Origin: Bilifractor porci
GTDB lineage: Bacteria > Bacillota > Clostridia > Lachnospirales > Lachnospiraceae
NCBI RefSeq assembly: GCF_009696005.1
Contig: NZ_VUMV01000001.1
Span: 1-64,000 of the forward strand
Direction: 5' to 3'
Length of the DNA stretch: 64,000 nt
Shown: positions 14,832-23,199 of the stretch, piece by piece
Layout of the letters: each line of letters begins with the position of its first letter
How positions within the stretch are numbered: the first letter of the stretch is position 1
Notes under the pieces: model-generated
What the model was told of the DNA's origin: nothing
Seen by the model: only the letters and a program-made list of their open reading frames with translations
Databases searched by the model: none
Program-made: the position numbers and the translations under genes

Positions 14832-16724
14832 ATGAGTGAATTCAAATTGATCCCAAATGAAGAGAACGAGGCGGCAACCGCCAGACTTCTTGAGACAGGC
14901 GCGAAGGTCGGCGCGGACGCGTATCAGTTCCGTGTAAAAAACCAGACCCCGCACTGCAAGTTCGGTGAGCAGGGTATCTGCTGCCGGATCTGCTCCATGG
15001 GACCCTGCAGGATTACGCCGAAGGCTCCGAGAGGCATCTGCGGCTGTGATGCCCACGGCATTGTAGGACGTAACTTCCTTCGCTTTGTAGCCGGCGGCGC
15101 CGCGACGCATTCCGATCACGGCCGCGCAATCTGCGAGACTCTTTACCATGCTTCCCCGGACGGCGCTTATCATGTAAAGGATCCTGACAAGCTGATCCGC
15201 ATTGCCAAGGAGTGGGGGGTAGAGACCGAAGGCAAGGATATATATGACCTGGCTCATGAGATTGCCTATCTTGCGTTGGGCGAATACGGAAAAGTATTCG
15301 GCGTTCAGAATTGGCTCTCCCGTGCAGAGGCTCACACTCAGGAGCTCTGGAAAAAAGCAGACATCGAGCCGAGAGCGATTGACCGTGAGGTTTCCTGTTC
15401 TCTGCACATGACACACATGGGCAACTCCTCTCTTCCGGAGGCACTGATCCGTCAGTCCCTTCGTACTGGTCTGGCTGACGGCTGGGGCGGTTCCATGGCT
15501 GGCACCGAGTTCTCCGATGTTATGTTCGGAACCCCGAAGCCGATTGATACCACTGCCAATCTCGGCGTTATGAATGCCGAGAATGTAAACATTGTAGTAC
15601 ACGGACATGATCCGTCACTCTCCGAGCTGGTCTGCGATTACGCCGAGGATCCGGAGATGATTGCTCTTGCAAAGGAGCAGGGCGCGAAGGGCATTACTGT
15701 TTCCGGTGTCTGCTGTACTTCTAACGAGGTTGCTATGCGCCGCGGCATTCCGATGGCAGGGAACTTCCTGCAGCAGGAGAACGTTGTTCTGACCGGCGCA
15801 TGCGAAGCTATTGTCGTAGATGTTCAGTGTATCTTCCCGGCTCTCGGACCTCTGTCCAAGTGCTTCCACACTAAGTTCATCACAACTTCTCCGATCTGCC
15901 GCATGCCTGATTCCGATTACATCGAGTTCAGCGTCGGAACAGCAGCAGAGAAGGCAAAACAGATTGTAAAGACTGCTGTTCTTAACTTTAAGAACAGAAA
16001 ACCGGAACTGGTTCATATCCCGCAGCTGAAATCCAAAGCTACGGTCGGCTATTCTCTTGAGGCCATCAAGAAACAGCTGGATACCGTAACCAATTCCCAG
16101 GTAGATGAGACCGGCACACTGAAGCCTCTGGTAGACTGCATTACCTCCGGCGTTATCCGCGGTGCGGTTGCCATGGTCGGCTGCAACAATCCGAAGGTAA
16201 GACCGGACAGCGCTCATATCGGACTGATGAAGAAGCTGATTGCCAATGACATTCTTATCGTTGCTTCCGGATGTTCCGCACAGGCAGCTGCCCGTGTCGG
16301 CCTGATGGACAAAGCGGCAAAGGATCTTTGCGGCGACGGATTGAAGAGAGTCTGCGAGCTTGCAGATATTCCGCCCGTTCTGCACATGGGATCCTGCGTT
16401 GATATCAGCCGTATGATGGTTCTGGTTTCCGATCTTGCGAAGGACGCCGGATGCCATGTCTCCCAGCTTCCTGTTGTGGGCTGTGCACCGGAGTGGATGT
16501 CCGAGAAAGCCGTTTCCATCGGAAACTACGTAGTAGCTACCGGTATTGATACGTTCCTGGGCGTTGTTCCTCAGGTCAGCGGTTCCGATCAGGTGACAAA
16601 TCTTCTTACTGGCGGAATCCGCGACTGGGTAGAGGCTGCGTATACCTTCGAGCCCGACATCGACAAGCTTGGTGATGAGATGATCGAGCGTATTGAAGAG
16701 AAGAGAACCGCTCTTGGTATTTAA
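14832..16724 (+). CDS. cooS: Anaerobic carbon-monoxide dehydrogenase, catalytic subunit
   Basis: A 630-residue Ni-Fe-S enzyme (CooS/AcsA) that interconverts CO2 and CO; in acetogens it reduces CO2 to the CO used by acetyl-CoA synthase. N-terminal cysteines for the B and D [4Fe-4S] clusters are in CKFGEQGICCRICSMGPCRI. C-cluster ligands are visible as VHGHDP (His), GVCCTSNE, VDVQCIFP, GCNNPK, SGCSAQA and GSCVDI. Length (about 630-675 in the family) is normal. It starts after a strong AAGGAGG and is followed 23 bases later by the second cooC and then acsB, the standard acetogen arrangement, so it is the CODH component of the ACS/CODH complex. Confidence 0.97.
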   Translation: MSEFKLIPNEENEAATARLLETGAKVGADAYQFRVKNQTPHCKFGEQGICCRICSMGPCRITPKAPRGICGCDAHGIVGRNFLRFVAGGAATHSDHGRAICETLYHASPDGAYHVKDPDKLIRIAKEWGVETEGKDIYDLAHEIAYLALGEYGKVFGVQNWLSRAEAHTQELWKKADIEPRAIDREVSCSLHMTHMGNSSLPEALIRQSLRTGLADGWGGSMAGTEFSDVMFGTPKPIDTTANLGVMNAENVNIVVHGHDPSLSELVCDYAEDPEMIALAKEQGAKGITVSGVCCTSNEVAMRRGIPMAGNFLQQENVVLTGACEAIVVDVQCIFPALGPLSKCFHTKFITTSPICRMPDSDYIEFSVGTAAEKAKQIVKTAVLNFKNRKPELVHIPQLKSKATVGYSLEAIKKQLDTVTNSQVDETGTLKPLVDCITSGVIRGAVAMVGCNNPKVRPDSAHIGLMKKLIANDILIVASGCSAQAAARVGLMDKAAKDLCGDGLKRVCELADIPPVLHMGSCVDISRMMVLVSDLAKDAGCHVSQLPVVGCAPEWMSEKAVSIGNYVVATGIDTFLGVVPQVSGSDQVTNLLTGGIRDWVEAAYTFEPDIDKLGDEMIERIEEKRTALGI

Positions 16725-16747
16725 AGGAAAACTCAGGAGTTTGTTTT

Positions 16748-17542
16748 ATGAAAATTGCTGTTACCGGCAAGGGGGGCGTCGGAAAGACGACCCTCGCTGC
16801 CACCCTGGCGCGCATGTATGCAGATGAAGGGGCTCATGTACTTGCGGCGGATGTGGATCCGGACGCGAATCTGGGTCTGGCGCTCGGTTTCTCTGATGAT
16901 GAGCTGGAAGATATTGTTCCTATCACACAGATGAGGGAGCTGATTCAGGAAAGAACCGGCGCGGACGATTTTAACAGGATCTATAAGCTGAATCCGAAGG
17001 TAGATGATATCCCCGACCGTTTTGCCAAGGAGAAAAACGGCGTAAAGCTGCTTCTCCTCGGAACTGTAGATACTGCGGGACGCGGCTGCGTATGCCCGGA
17101 GCACGTCATGTTGAAGAGGATTATCAGCCATCTGGTACTCCGTAGCGATGATGTGGTCATTCTGGACATGGAGGCCGGGCTGGAGCATCTTGCGAGAGGG
17201 ACGACAAGCGGCATGGATCAGTTCATTGTCGTGATCGAACCGGGAGCGAGGAGCGTCCAGACGTATAAGAATGTAAAACGTCTGGCCAACCAGCTGGGGA
17301 TTACTGATGTTAATGTTGTTGCCAACAAAGTCCGTGATCAGAAGGATGAGGATTTTATCCGCTCGAAGATTCCGGAGGAGAATCTTCTCGGATTTATTCA
17401 TTACAATCCGGAGATCATGGATGCCGACCGGCAGGGCTGTTCTCCGTACGACTACAGCAAAAAGCTGATTGACGAAGTAGCAATCATTAAAAATAGAATA
17501 GATTCTATTAAAAAAAGAAAAGAAAACAAAACGGAGGTGTAA
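16748..17542 (+). CDS. CooC/AcsF-type nickel-insertion ATPase, copy 2
   Basis: A 264-residue P-loop ATPase of the CooC/AcsF group. The deviant Walker A is TGKGGVGKTT (residues 6-15), the switch is DVDPDANLGLALG, and a CVC metal-binding pair is in GRGCVCPEH. LDMEAGLEHLARG is the Walker B region. Its place between cooS and acsB, 4 bases before acsB, matches acsF of other acetogens, whose product matures acetyl-CoA synthase, but sequence alone does not separate AcsF from CooC. The last 15 residues are Lys-rich (RIDSIKKRKENK). Confidence 0.9.
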   Translation: MKIAVTGKGGVGKTTLAATLARMYADEGAHVLAADVDPDANLGLALGFSDDELEDIVPITQMRELIQERTGADDFNRIYKLNPKVDDIPDRFAKEKNGVKLLLLGTVDTAGRGCVCPEHVMLKRIISHLVLRSDDVVILDMEAGLEHLARGTTSGMDQFIVVIEPGARSVQTYKNVKRLANQLGITDVNVVANKVRDQKDEDFIRSKIPEENLLGFIHYNPEIMDADRQGCSPYDYSKKLIDEVAIIKNRIDSIKKRKENKTEV

Positions 17543-17546
17543 CAAA

Positions 17547-19670
17547 ATGACTTTACTTGATGTGATTTTCGCAGGTAATGACGCTGTTTACGGCCTGACC
17601 GAAAAAGCGATTGATGACGCAATCGCAAAATACGGCGAGGACAAGGCAGTTTCGTTCCCAAGCACCGCATACAGCCTTCCCTGTTATTATGCGGTAACTG
17701 GAACCAAGGTTACAAACCTGAAGGAGCTCAAGGAGGCTCTTGGTGTTGTAAAAACTCTGATGACCAGGGAGCCCAGGCTGCATGACGGATTTATGTCCGG
17801 TATTGCTACCGCACTCTGCGCGGAGTTCATCGAGGTTCTGAAATATATTGACAACCCGACTCCGTACGAAGCTCCCTGTGCCGGACATCTTCCGGATGCT
17901 GCGATTCGTGAGCTGGGTGTTCCGCTTGTTACCGGCGATATCCCCGGTGTTCCGGTTATTATCGGAAAGGCTCCGACGGCAGAAGAAGGCGCAGCGATCG
18001 TCAAAGAGTATCAGGCTCAGGGTCAGCTGGTAACTCTGGTCGGAGATATTATTGATCAGTGTGCTGAGCAGGGCGTTAAGATGGGAGCCAATGTCCGTGT
18101 CATTCCACTTGGAAAGGACATCACCGCTGTGATCCATGTTGTTTCTGTTGCCATTCGTGCGGCCCTGATCTTCGGAAATATTAAACCGGGTGACGCGGCA
18201 GGACTGATGGAATACACCAAGCAGCGTGTTCCGGCCTTTGTTGATGCTTTCGCACCGCTGAATGAGGTCATTGTTGCATGCGGTGCCGGCGCGATTGCTC
18301 TTGGATTCCCGGTTATTACAAATGAAGAGACATTCAGTGTTCCAAAGAGCCTGATTGTCCAGAAGGATGTTTCCAAATTTGTCGCAACTTCCAACGAGGC
18401 ACGTGGCATTAAGATTAAGATCACAAAGATCGATATTCCGGTATCCTTCGGTTCCGCATTCGAGGGCGAGATCATTCGCCGCGGTGATATGCAGGTTGAG
18501 TTTGACGGCTCTCGCGTGGACTGTGTAGAGCTTGTACAGATGAAGGATCTTTCCGAGATCGAGGATCATAAGATCGAGCTGATCGGACCCGACATTGACG
18601 AGATGGAAGTGGGAAGCAAACAGCAGATTGCTTATGTTGTAGAAGTTGCCGGAAAGAGCATGCAGGCTGACTTCGAGCCTGTATTTGAGCGTAAATTCCA
18701 CAGCTATCTGAACTGCATCGAGGGAATCATGCACACCGGACAGCGTGATATGATCCGCCTGCGTATCAGCAAGGAGGCTTATAACGCCGGCTTCCGTCTG
18801 AAACATATCGGAGAGGTTCTCTATGCGCAGATCAAGAATGAGTTCGACGCTGTTGTGGATAAGTGCCAGGTGAAGATTTACACCATTCCGGAGGACTGCA
18901 CAAAGATCCGTCATGAGATTGCCGTACCGACATTCGATAAACGTGATGAGAGGCTGGCAACCATGACCGACGAGAAGGTTGACGTTTACTACAGCTGCAT
19001 CATGTGCCAGGCATTCTCGCCCAGCCACGTATGTGTTGTTACGCCTGAGAGACTCGGACTCTGCGGAGCTGTTTCCTGGTTCGACGCAAAAGCTACTCAT
19101 GAGCTGGATCCCAGCGGACCCTGCCAGGTTGTTACCAAGGAGAAACCGATTGATGAGAGAATCGGTGAGTACGAGGATGTAAACGAAGTTGTTAAGAAAC
19201 TCTCTCAGGGTGCTCTGGAAGAGGTTTCCCTGTACTCCATCATGGAGAAGCCGATGACATCCTGCGGATGTTTTGAATGTATCTGCGGTATTGAGCCATT
19301 CTCCAATGGCGTCTGCATTGCCAACCGTGAGTATGCGGGAACCACTCCTCTGGGAATGACCTTCTCCGAGCTGGCTTCCATGACAGGCGGCGGTGTTCAG
19401 ACACCTGGATTTATGGGACACGGCAAGCACTTTATCGCATCCAAGAAATTCATGAAGGCCGAAGGCGGAATCGGACGTATTGTATGGATGCCGAAGGAGC
19501 TGAAGGATCAGGTGGCGGACGCCCTGAACAAGACAGCGAAGGAGTTGTACGGAATTGACAACTTCACCGATATGATTGCGGATGAGACCGTTACCACCGA
19601 CCCGGAGGAGCTGGTAGCATTCCTTACTGAAAAGGGACATCCTGCACTTAGCATGGATCCGATGATGTAA
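17547..19670 (+). CDS. acsB: Acetyl-CoA synthase, CO-methylating (ACS beta subunit)
   Basis: A 707-residue enzyme that joins CO, a methyl group from the corrinoid protein and CoA into acetyl-CoA. All A-cluster ligands are present: Cys484 and Cys487 (CIMC), Cys496, Cys506 for the [4Fe-4S] part, and Cys573-Gly574-Cys575 (CGC) for the distal nickel. Their spacing is identical to the Moorella enzyme, shifted by 22 residues. The N-terminal domain (about 1-310) that docks to CODH is present, as in bacterial rather than archaeal enzymes. GGAGGTG precedes the ATG, 4 bases after the second cooC. A structured 164-base gap follows before acsD. Confidence 0.97.
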   Translation: MTLLDVIFAGNDAVYGLTEKAIDDAIAKYGEDKAVSFPSTAYSLPCYYAVTGTKVTNLKELKEALGVVKTLMTREPRLHDGFMSGIATALCAEFIEVLKYIDNPTPYEAPCAGHLPDAAIRELGVPLVTGDIPGVPVIIGKAPTAEEGAAIVKEYQAQGQLVTLVGDIIDQCAEQGVKMGANVRVIPLGKDITAVIHVVSVAIRAALIFGNIKPGDAAGLMEYTKQRVPAFVDAFAPLNEVIVACGAGAIALGFPVITNEETFSVPKSLIVQKDVSKFVATSNEARGIKIKITKIDIPVSFGSAFEGEIIRRGDMQVEFDGSRVDCVELVQMKDLSEIEDHKIELIGPDIDEMEVGSKQQIAYVVEVAGKSMQADFEPVFERKFHSYLNCIEGIMHTGQRDMIRLRISKEAYNAGFRLKHIGEVLYAQIKNEFDAVVDKCQVKIYTIPEDCTKIRHEIAVPTFDKRDERLATMTDEKVDVYYSCIMCQAFSPSHVCVVTPERLGLCGAVSWFDAKATHELDPSGPCQVVTKEKPIDERIGEYEDVNEVVKKLSQGALEEVSLYSIMEKPMTSCGCFECICGIEPFSNGVCIANREYAGTTPLGMTFSELASMTGGGVQTPGFMGHGKHFIASKKFMKAEGGIGRIVWMPKELKDQVADALNKTAKELYGIDNFTDMIADETVTTDPEELVAFLTEKGHPALSMDPMM

Positions 19671-19701
19671 ATATATCTTACAGATTAAAAATGACTGGTA
19701 T

Positions 19702-19778
19702 GCCTGGCCATATCCTTTGATTTCATCTTGCACCGAAATGTGTTTTCGTGTAAAATTGCAAAGGATATGGTATCAGGC
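19702..19778 (+). promoter_or_regulatory. Long hairpin in the acsB-acsD spacer
   Basis: A perfect 12-bp stem, CCATATCCTTTG at 19708-19719 with CAAAGGATATGG at 19759-19770, is flanked by a further GCCTG (19702-19706) and CAGGC (19774-19778). A smaller CGAAA/TTTCG helix lies in the loop. No T tract follows, so it is not a classical terminator. It may be an mRNA processing or stabilising element that sets the AcsB to AcsD/AcsC ratio. Confidence 0.65.
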
Positions 19779-19834
19779 GTATACCTTTCTTTTCATGTGC
19801 TTCATAGTACTATATTTTTCAGGAGGAACAAGAA

Positions 19835-20779
19835 ATGCCGTTTAATCGTAAAGCACACAAATTCAGCGCTTCCATTGGTACCGTTGAAATCGGTACCGGT
19901 GATAAAGCCATTAAACTTGGTGGTGAGAATGTAATGCCGTTCTACACCTTCGATGGCAGTATGGGTGACGGGCCGAAGGTCGGTGTGGAAATCACAGATC
20001 TTGGTCTGGACGCAGAACCGCAGGGTGTAAAGGATTACTATGCAGGATGCACTTCCTTTGCGGATATCGCAAAGAAGGCTGAGGCTATGCCCGGCGGAGA
20101 TTTTGTAGTTCTGCGGCTTGCCGGTGGAGACCCGAACGGGGCAAATAAGTCCACTGAAGAGCTGGTAGCTATTGCAAAGGAAGTAAGTGACGCAATTTCC
20201 TGCCCGCTGGTAGTGGAAGGCAGCAAGAACGTAGAAAAAGATGCAGAGCTTCTGCCGAAGGTCGCTCAGGCTCTGGAAGGAAAGAATGTTCTGCTGATGT
20301 CCGCCAAGGAAGAAAACTACAAGGCAATCGGTGCCGCAGCCGCACTTGCTTACAACCAGAAGGTTGGCGCTGAGTCTGCTGTTGATATCAACCTTGCCAA
20401 GCAGCTGAATGTTGTTATGACTCAGCTCGGTGTGTCCGCGCAGAGCATCGTTATGAATACCGGTTCCGCAGCTGCAGGCTACGGCTTTGATTACACGATC
20501 TCTACCTTTGACCGTGTACGTGCCGCTGCACTGGGACAGGATGATAAGATGCTCCAGATGCCGATTATCACACCGGTAGCATCCGAGACATGGTCTGTGA
20601 AGGAATCCACTGCAGAGGAAAGCGATGCACCGGAATTCTGGGGTCCTGTTGAGGAAAGAGGAATCGCCATGGAAGTGGAGACCGCTGTAGCATGTCTGGT
20701 TTCCGCTTCTGATGCCGTTATTCTGAAACATCCGAAGTCTGTCGCAACCATTTCTGAGTTTATTAAATCTTTAATGTGA
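19835..20779 (+). CDS. acsD: Corrinoid iron-sulfur protein small subunit (ACS complex delta)
   Basis: A 314-residue TIM-barrel protein, the small subunit of the corrinoid iron-sulfur protein that carries the methyl group from methyl-THF to acetyl-CoA synthase. It opens MPFNRKAHKFSASIGTVEIG and contains VLRLAGGDPNGANKS and the closing TISEFIKSLM, all typical of AcsD/CdhD-related subunits; length is normal (about 310-325). The ribosome binding site is AGGAGGAAC. It is 24 bases upstream of acsC, and the two products form a heterodimer that holds the cobamide. Confidence 0.95.
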   Translation: MPFNRKAHKFSASIGTVEIGTGDKAIKLGGENVMPFYTFDGSMGDGPKVGVEITDLGLDAEPQGVKDYYAGCTSFADIAKKAEAMPGGDFVVLRLAGGDPNGANKSTEELVAIAKEVSDAISCPLVVEGSKNVEKDAELLPKVAQALEGKNVLLMSAKEENYKAIGAAAALAYNQKVGAESAVDINLAKQLNVVMTQLGVSAQSIVMNTGSAAAGYGFDYTISTFDRVRAAALGQDDKMLQMPIITPVASETWSVKESTAEESDAPEFWGPVEERGIAMEVETAVACLVSASDAVILKHPKSVATISEFIKSLM

Positions 20780-20803
20780 TCGGTTAGAGGAGGATAAAGA
20801 ATC

Positions 20804-22156
20804 ATGGCATTAAGTGGTATTCAGATTTTTAAGTTAACACCAAAGAAAAACTGCAAAGAGTGCGGATGCCCGACTTGTATGGCCTTCTCTATGAAGGTTG
20901 CGCAGGGCGCTAAGCAGCTTTCCGACTGCCCGTATATGTCTGAGGATGCTCTGGCACAGCTGGCAGAGGCTACTGCTCCGCCAATGAAGACTATTAAGGT
21001 TGGCGCCGGGGACAACGAGCATTCTCTTGGCGGAGAGACTGTTCTTTACAGACATGAAAAGACATTTGTAAATAAGACCCTTTACGCGACAAATCTCTGC
21101 TCCTGCATGGATGACGCAGAAATTGACGCCAGACTGGAGAGACTTCCCCAGGTGGATTATGAGCGTATCGGAGAGCGTATGTACACCGAGTTCCTGAATG
21201 TGAACTATAAAGAGGGAACCGATGCTGCAAAATATGTGGAAATAGCCAAGAAAGCAGCTGCCGTGCGCCCGGTTATTCTGAGCGTTAAGGATGAAGCTGT
21301 TGCAAAGGCGGCTCTGGATGCTGTAAAAGACACGAAGCCGGTTTTGAACGGAGCCGACGCTTCCAATTATGAGGCATTCTGCAAACTGGCTGCGGACGCA
21401 GGTGTTGTGCTCGGCGTATCCGGAAAAGACCTGGATGAGCTGTATGATACAACTGCCGCACTGGAGAAACTGGGCAATAAGAACCTGATCCTGGACGTTA
21501 CCATGGATACTGCAAAGGCTACCTTCGAAGCTGCCGTACAGGTTCGTCGTGCTGCCCTGAAAGATGGAGACCGTACTTTCGGCTATCCTTCCATCGTAAA
21601 TGTCAACAGACTGACAGACGACAAGACTATGCAGGAAGCACTGGTTGCCACCTTCACTATGAAGTACGGCTCCATTGTAATTGTAGATGAGATGGATTAT
21701 GCTATGGCTCTTCCGCTGTATGGCCTGAGACAGAATCTGTTCACAGATCCGCAGAAGCCTATGAAGGTGGCTCCGGGAATCTATCCGATGAACGGCGCAG
21801 ATGAGAATTCTGTCTGCCTGACAACCGTAGATTTCGCTCTGACATACTTCCTGGTTTCCGGAGAGCTGGAGAGATCCGGCGTTCCCTGCAATCTGGTTAT
21901 TTCGGACGCAGGCGGTCTTTCCGTTCTGACTGCATGGGCCGCAGGAAAACTTTCCGCTACCTCTGTTGCGACATTCTTCCAGGAGAATGTAGAGTCTAAG
22001 ATTAAAAACCGTACTCTTATCATTCCAGGAAAGGTTGCTGTTCTTAAGGGAGACATTGAGGCAAAGCTGCCCGGCTGGAAGGTGATTGTCGCTCCGCTTG
22101 AGGCTGTTCAGCTTGTTAAATTCCTGAAGGATCTGAAGGCGAACGGAGAAATCTGA
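20804..22156 (+). CDS. acsC: Corrinoid iron-sulfur protein large subunit (ACS complex gamma)
   Basis: A 450-residue large subunit of the corrinoid iron-sulfur protein. The N-terminal domain binds a [4Fe-4S] cluster through CKECGCPTC and a following DCPY cysteine (residues about 17-46), used for reductive reactivation of cobalt. A TIM-barrel domain and a C-terminal cobamide-binding domain follow (VISDAGGLSVLTAWAAGKLS near 365-385). AGAGGAGG precedes the ATG. It functions with AcsD; AcsE methylates it and AcsV reactivates it. Confidence 0.95.
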   Translation: MALSGIQIFKLTPKKNCKECGCPTCMAFSMKVAQGAKQLSDCPYMSEDALAQLAEATAPPMKTIKVGAGDNEHSLGGETVLYRHEKTFVNKTLYATNLCSCMDDAEIDARLERLPQVDYERIGERMYTEFLNVNYKEGTDAAKYVEIAKKAAAVRPVILSVKDEAVAKAALDAVKDTKPVLNGADASNYEAFCKLAADAGVVLGVSGKDLDELYDTTAALEKLGNKNLILDVTMDTAKATFEAAVQVRRAALKDGDRTFGYPSIVNVNRLTDDKTMQEALVATFTMKYGSIVIVDEMDYAMALPLYGLRQNLFTDPQKPMKVAPGIYPMNGADENSVCLTTVDFALTYFLVSGELERSGVPCNLVISDAGGLSVLTAWAAGKLSATSVATFFQENVESKIKNRTLIIPGKVAVLKGDIEAKLPGWKVIVAPLEAVQLVKFLKDLKANGEI

Positions 22157-22198
22157 GAAACAAGCAAAAGCTTATAATGATAATAAGGAGATTGAAAA

Positions 22199-22984
22199 AT
22201 GGCAAAATTTGTGACTATCGGTGAAAGAATTCACTGCATTTCACCTGCGATCCGTGCTGCATTTGATAATAAGCAGCCGGAAGCTATCCTGAAGCGTGCC
22301 AAGGAGCAGCTGGATGCAGGCGCTACTTACCTGGATGTCAACATAGGACCCGCAGAGAACAACGGGCCGGAGCTGATGAAATGGGCGGTAGAACTCATTC
22401 AGGGTAATTTTGATAATGTTCCGCTGGCACTTGATACAGCAAACAAGGCTGCCATCGAGGCTGGAATTTCTGTTTATAATCGTTCTAAAGGAAAACCGAT
22501 TGTAAACTCTGCAGATGCAGGTGACAGAATGAGCAACATTGACCTTGCGGCTGCAAATGATGCCATTGTTATTGCCCTTTGCTCCAATGGACCGATTGCT
22601 GCAGACAATGACGAGCGTATGATGCACTGCCAGAACATGCTGGAGCATGGTATGGAGCTCGGCATGGAGGCTACTGACCTCTGGTTTGATCCGCTGTTTG
22701 TCGTTGTAAAGGGAATGCAGGATAAACAGATGGAGGTTCTTGAGGCTATCAAGATGTTCTCCGATATGGGGCTGAACTCTACCGGCGGACTTTCCAATAA
22801 CTCCAACGGAATGCCGAAGAACATTCGTCCGATTATGGATTCCGCAATGGTTGCGATGGCTATGATGCAGGGTCTTACCTCTGCAATTGTCAATCCCTGC
22901 GACCAGAGGCTGATGGAAACCATCAAATCCTGTGATGTTCTGAAGGGAAATACGTTATACGCAGATTCTTACCTGGATCTTTAA
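22199..22984 (+). CDS. acsE: Methyltetrahydrofolate:corrinoid iron-sulfur protein methyltransferase
   Basis: A 261-residue pterin-binding TIM-barrel enzyme that moves the methyl group of 5-methyl-THF to cob(I)amide of AcsCD. Family features include GERIHCISPAIR at the start, GATYLDVNIGP, PIVNSADAGDR, and NNSNGMPKNIRPIMDSAMVAMAM near 200-220 (quoted in part by key residues Asn200 and Asn202 region). Length matches the Moorella enzyme (262). AAGGAG precedes the ATG. It is the last gene before a nested hairpin terminator. Confidence 0.95.
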   Translation: MAKFVTIGERIHCISPAIRAAFDNKQPEAILKRAKEQLDAGATYLDVNIGPAENNGPELMKWAVELIQGNFDNVPLALDTANKAAIEAGISVYNRSKGKPIVNSADAGDRMSNIDLAAANDAIVIALCSNGPIAADNDERMMHCQNMLEHGMELGMEATDLWFDPLFVVVKGMQDKQMEVLEAIKMFSDMGLNSTGGLSNNSNGMPKNIRPIMDSAMVAMAMMQGLTSAIVNPCDQRLMETIKSCDVLKGNTLYADSYLDL

Positions 22985-22997
22985 TTCAGGCATAAAG

Positions 22998-23125
22998 AGG
23001 GCTGATTTTCTCAGATAGTAATGGGTAAAAGCGTGCAGATCCCGCCGGTCTGTTTCTTACAGACCGGTCTAGGGTATTGTGCGCTTTATCCTGTCGGTCA
23101 TCGGAGAGTCAGCCCTGTTTTTTTT
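22998..23125 (+). terminator. Nested terminator/attenuator between acsE and acsV
   Basis: An inner perfect hairpin (CCGGTCTG 23045-23052 with CAGACCGG 23060-23067) is enclosed by an outer stem, AGGGCTGA 22998-23005 with TCAGCCCT 23109-23116. A GTTTTTTTT tract follows directly (23117-23125). The arrangement looks like a terminator of the main acs transcript with scope for partial read-through into acsV. Confidence 0.7.
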
Positions 23126-23199
23126 ATTTGCAATTATCTGTAAAAAAGGCATGGAAGCCAGCATTAAACAGAAAATAAAATCAGAAAGGTTTCTTTATT

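Noticed and set aside
17553-19733. 726-codon open frame on the minus strand across acsB
   Set aside because: It is exactly antisense to a gene with all A-cluster residues; strong codon bias of the real gene keeps the complementary frame open. No family signature and no ribosome binding site.
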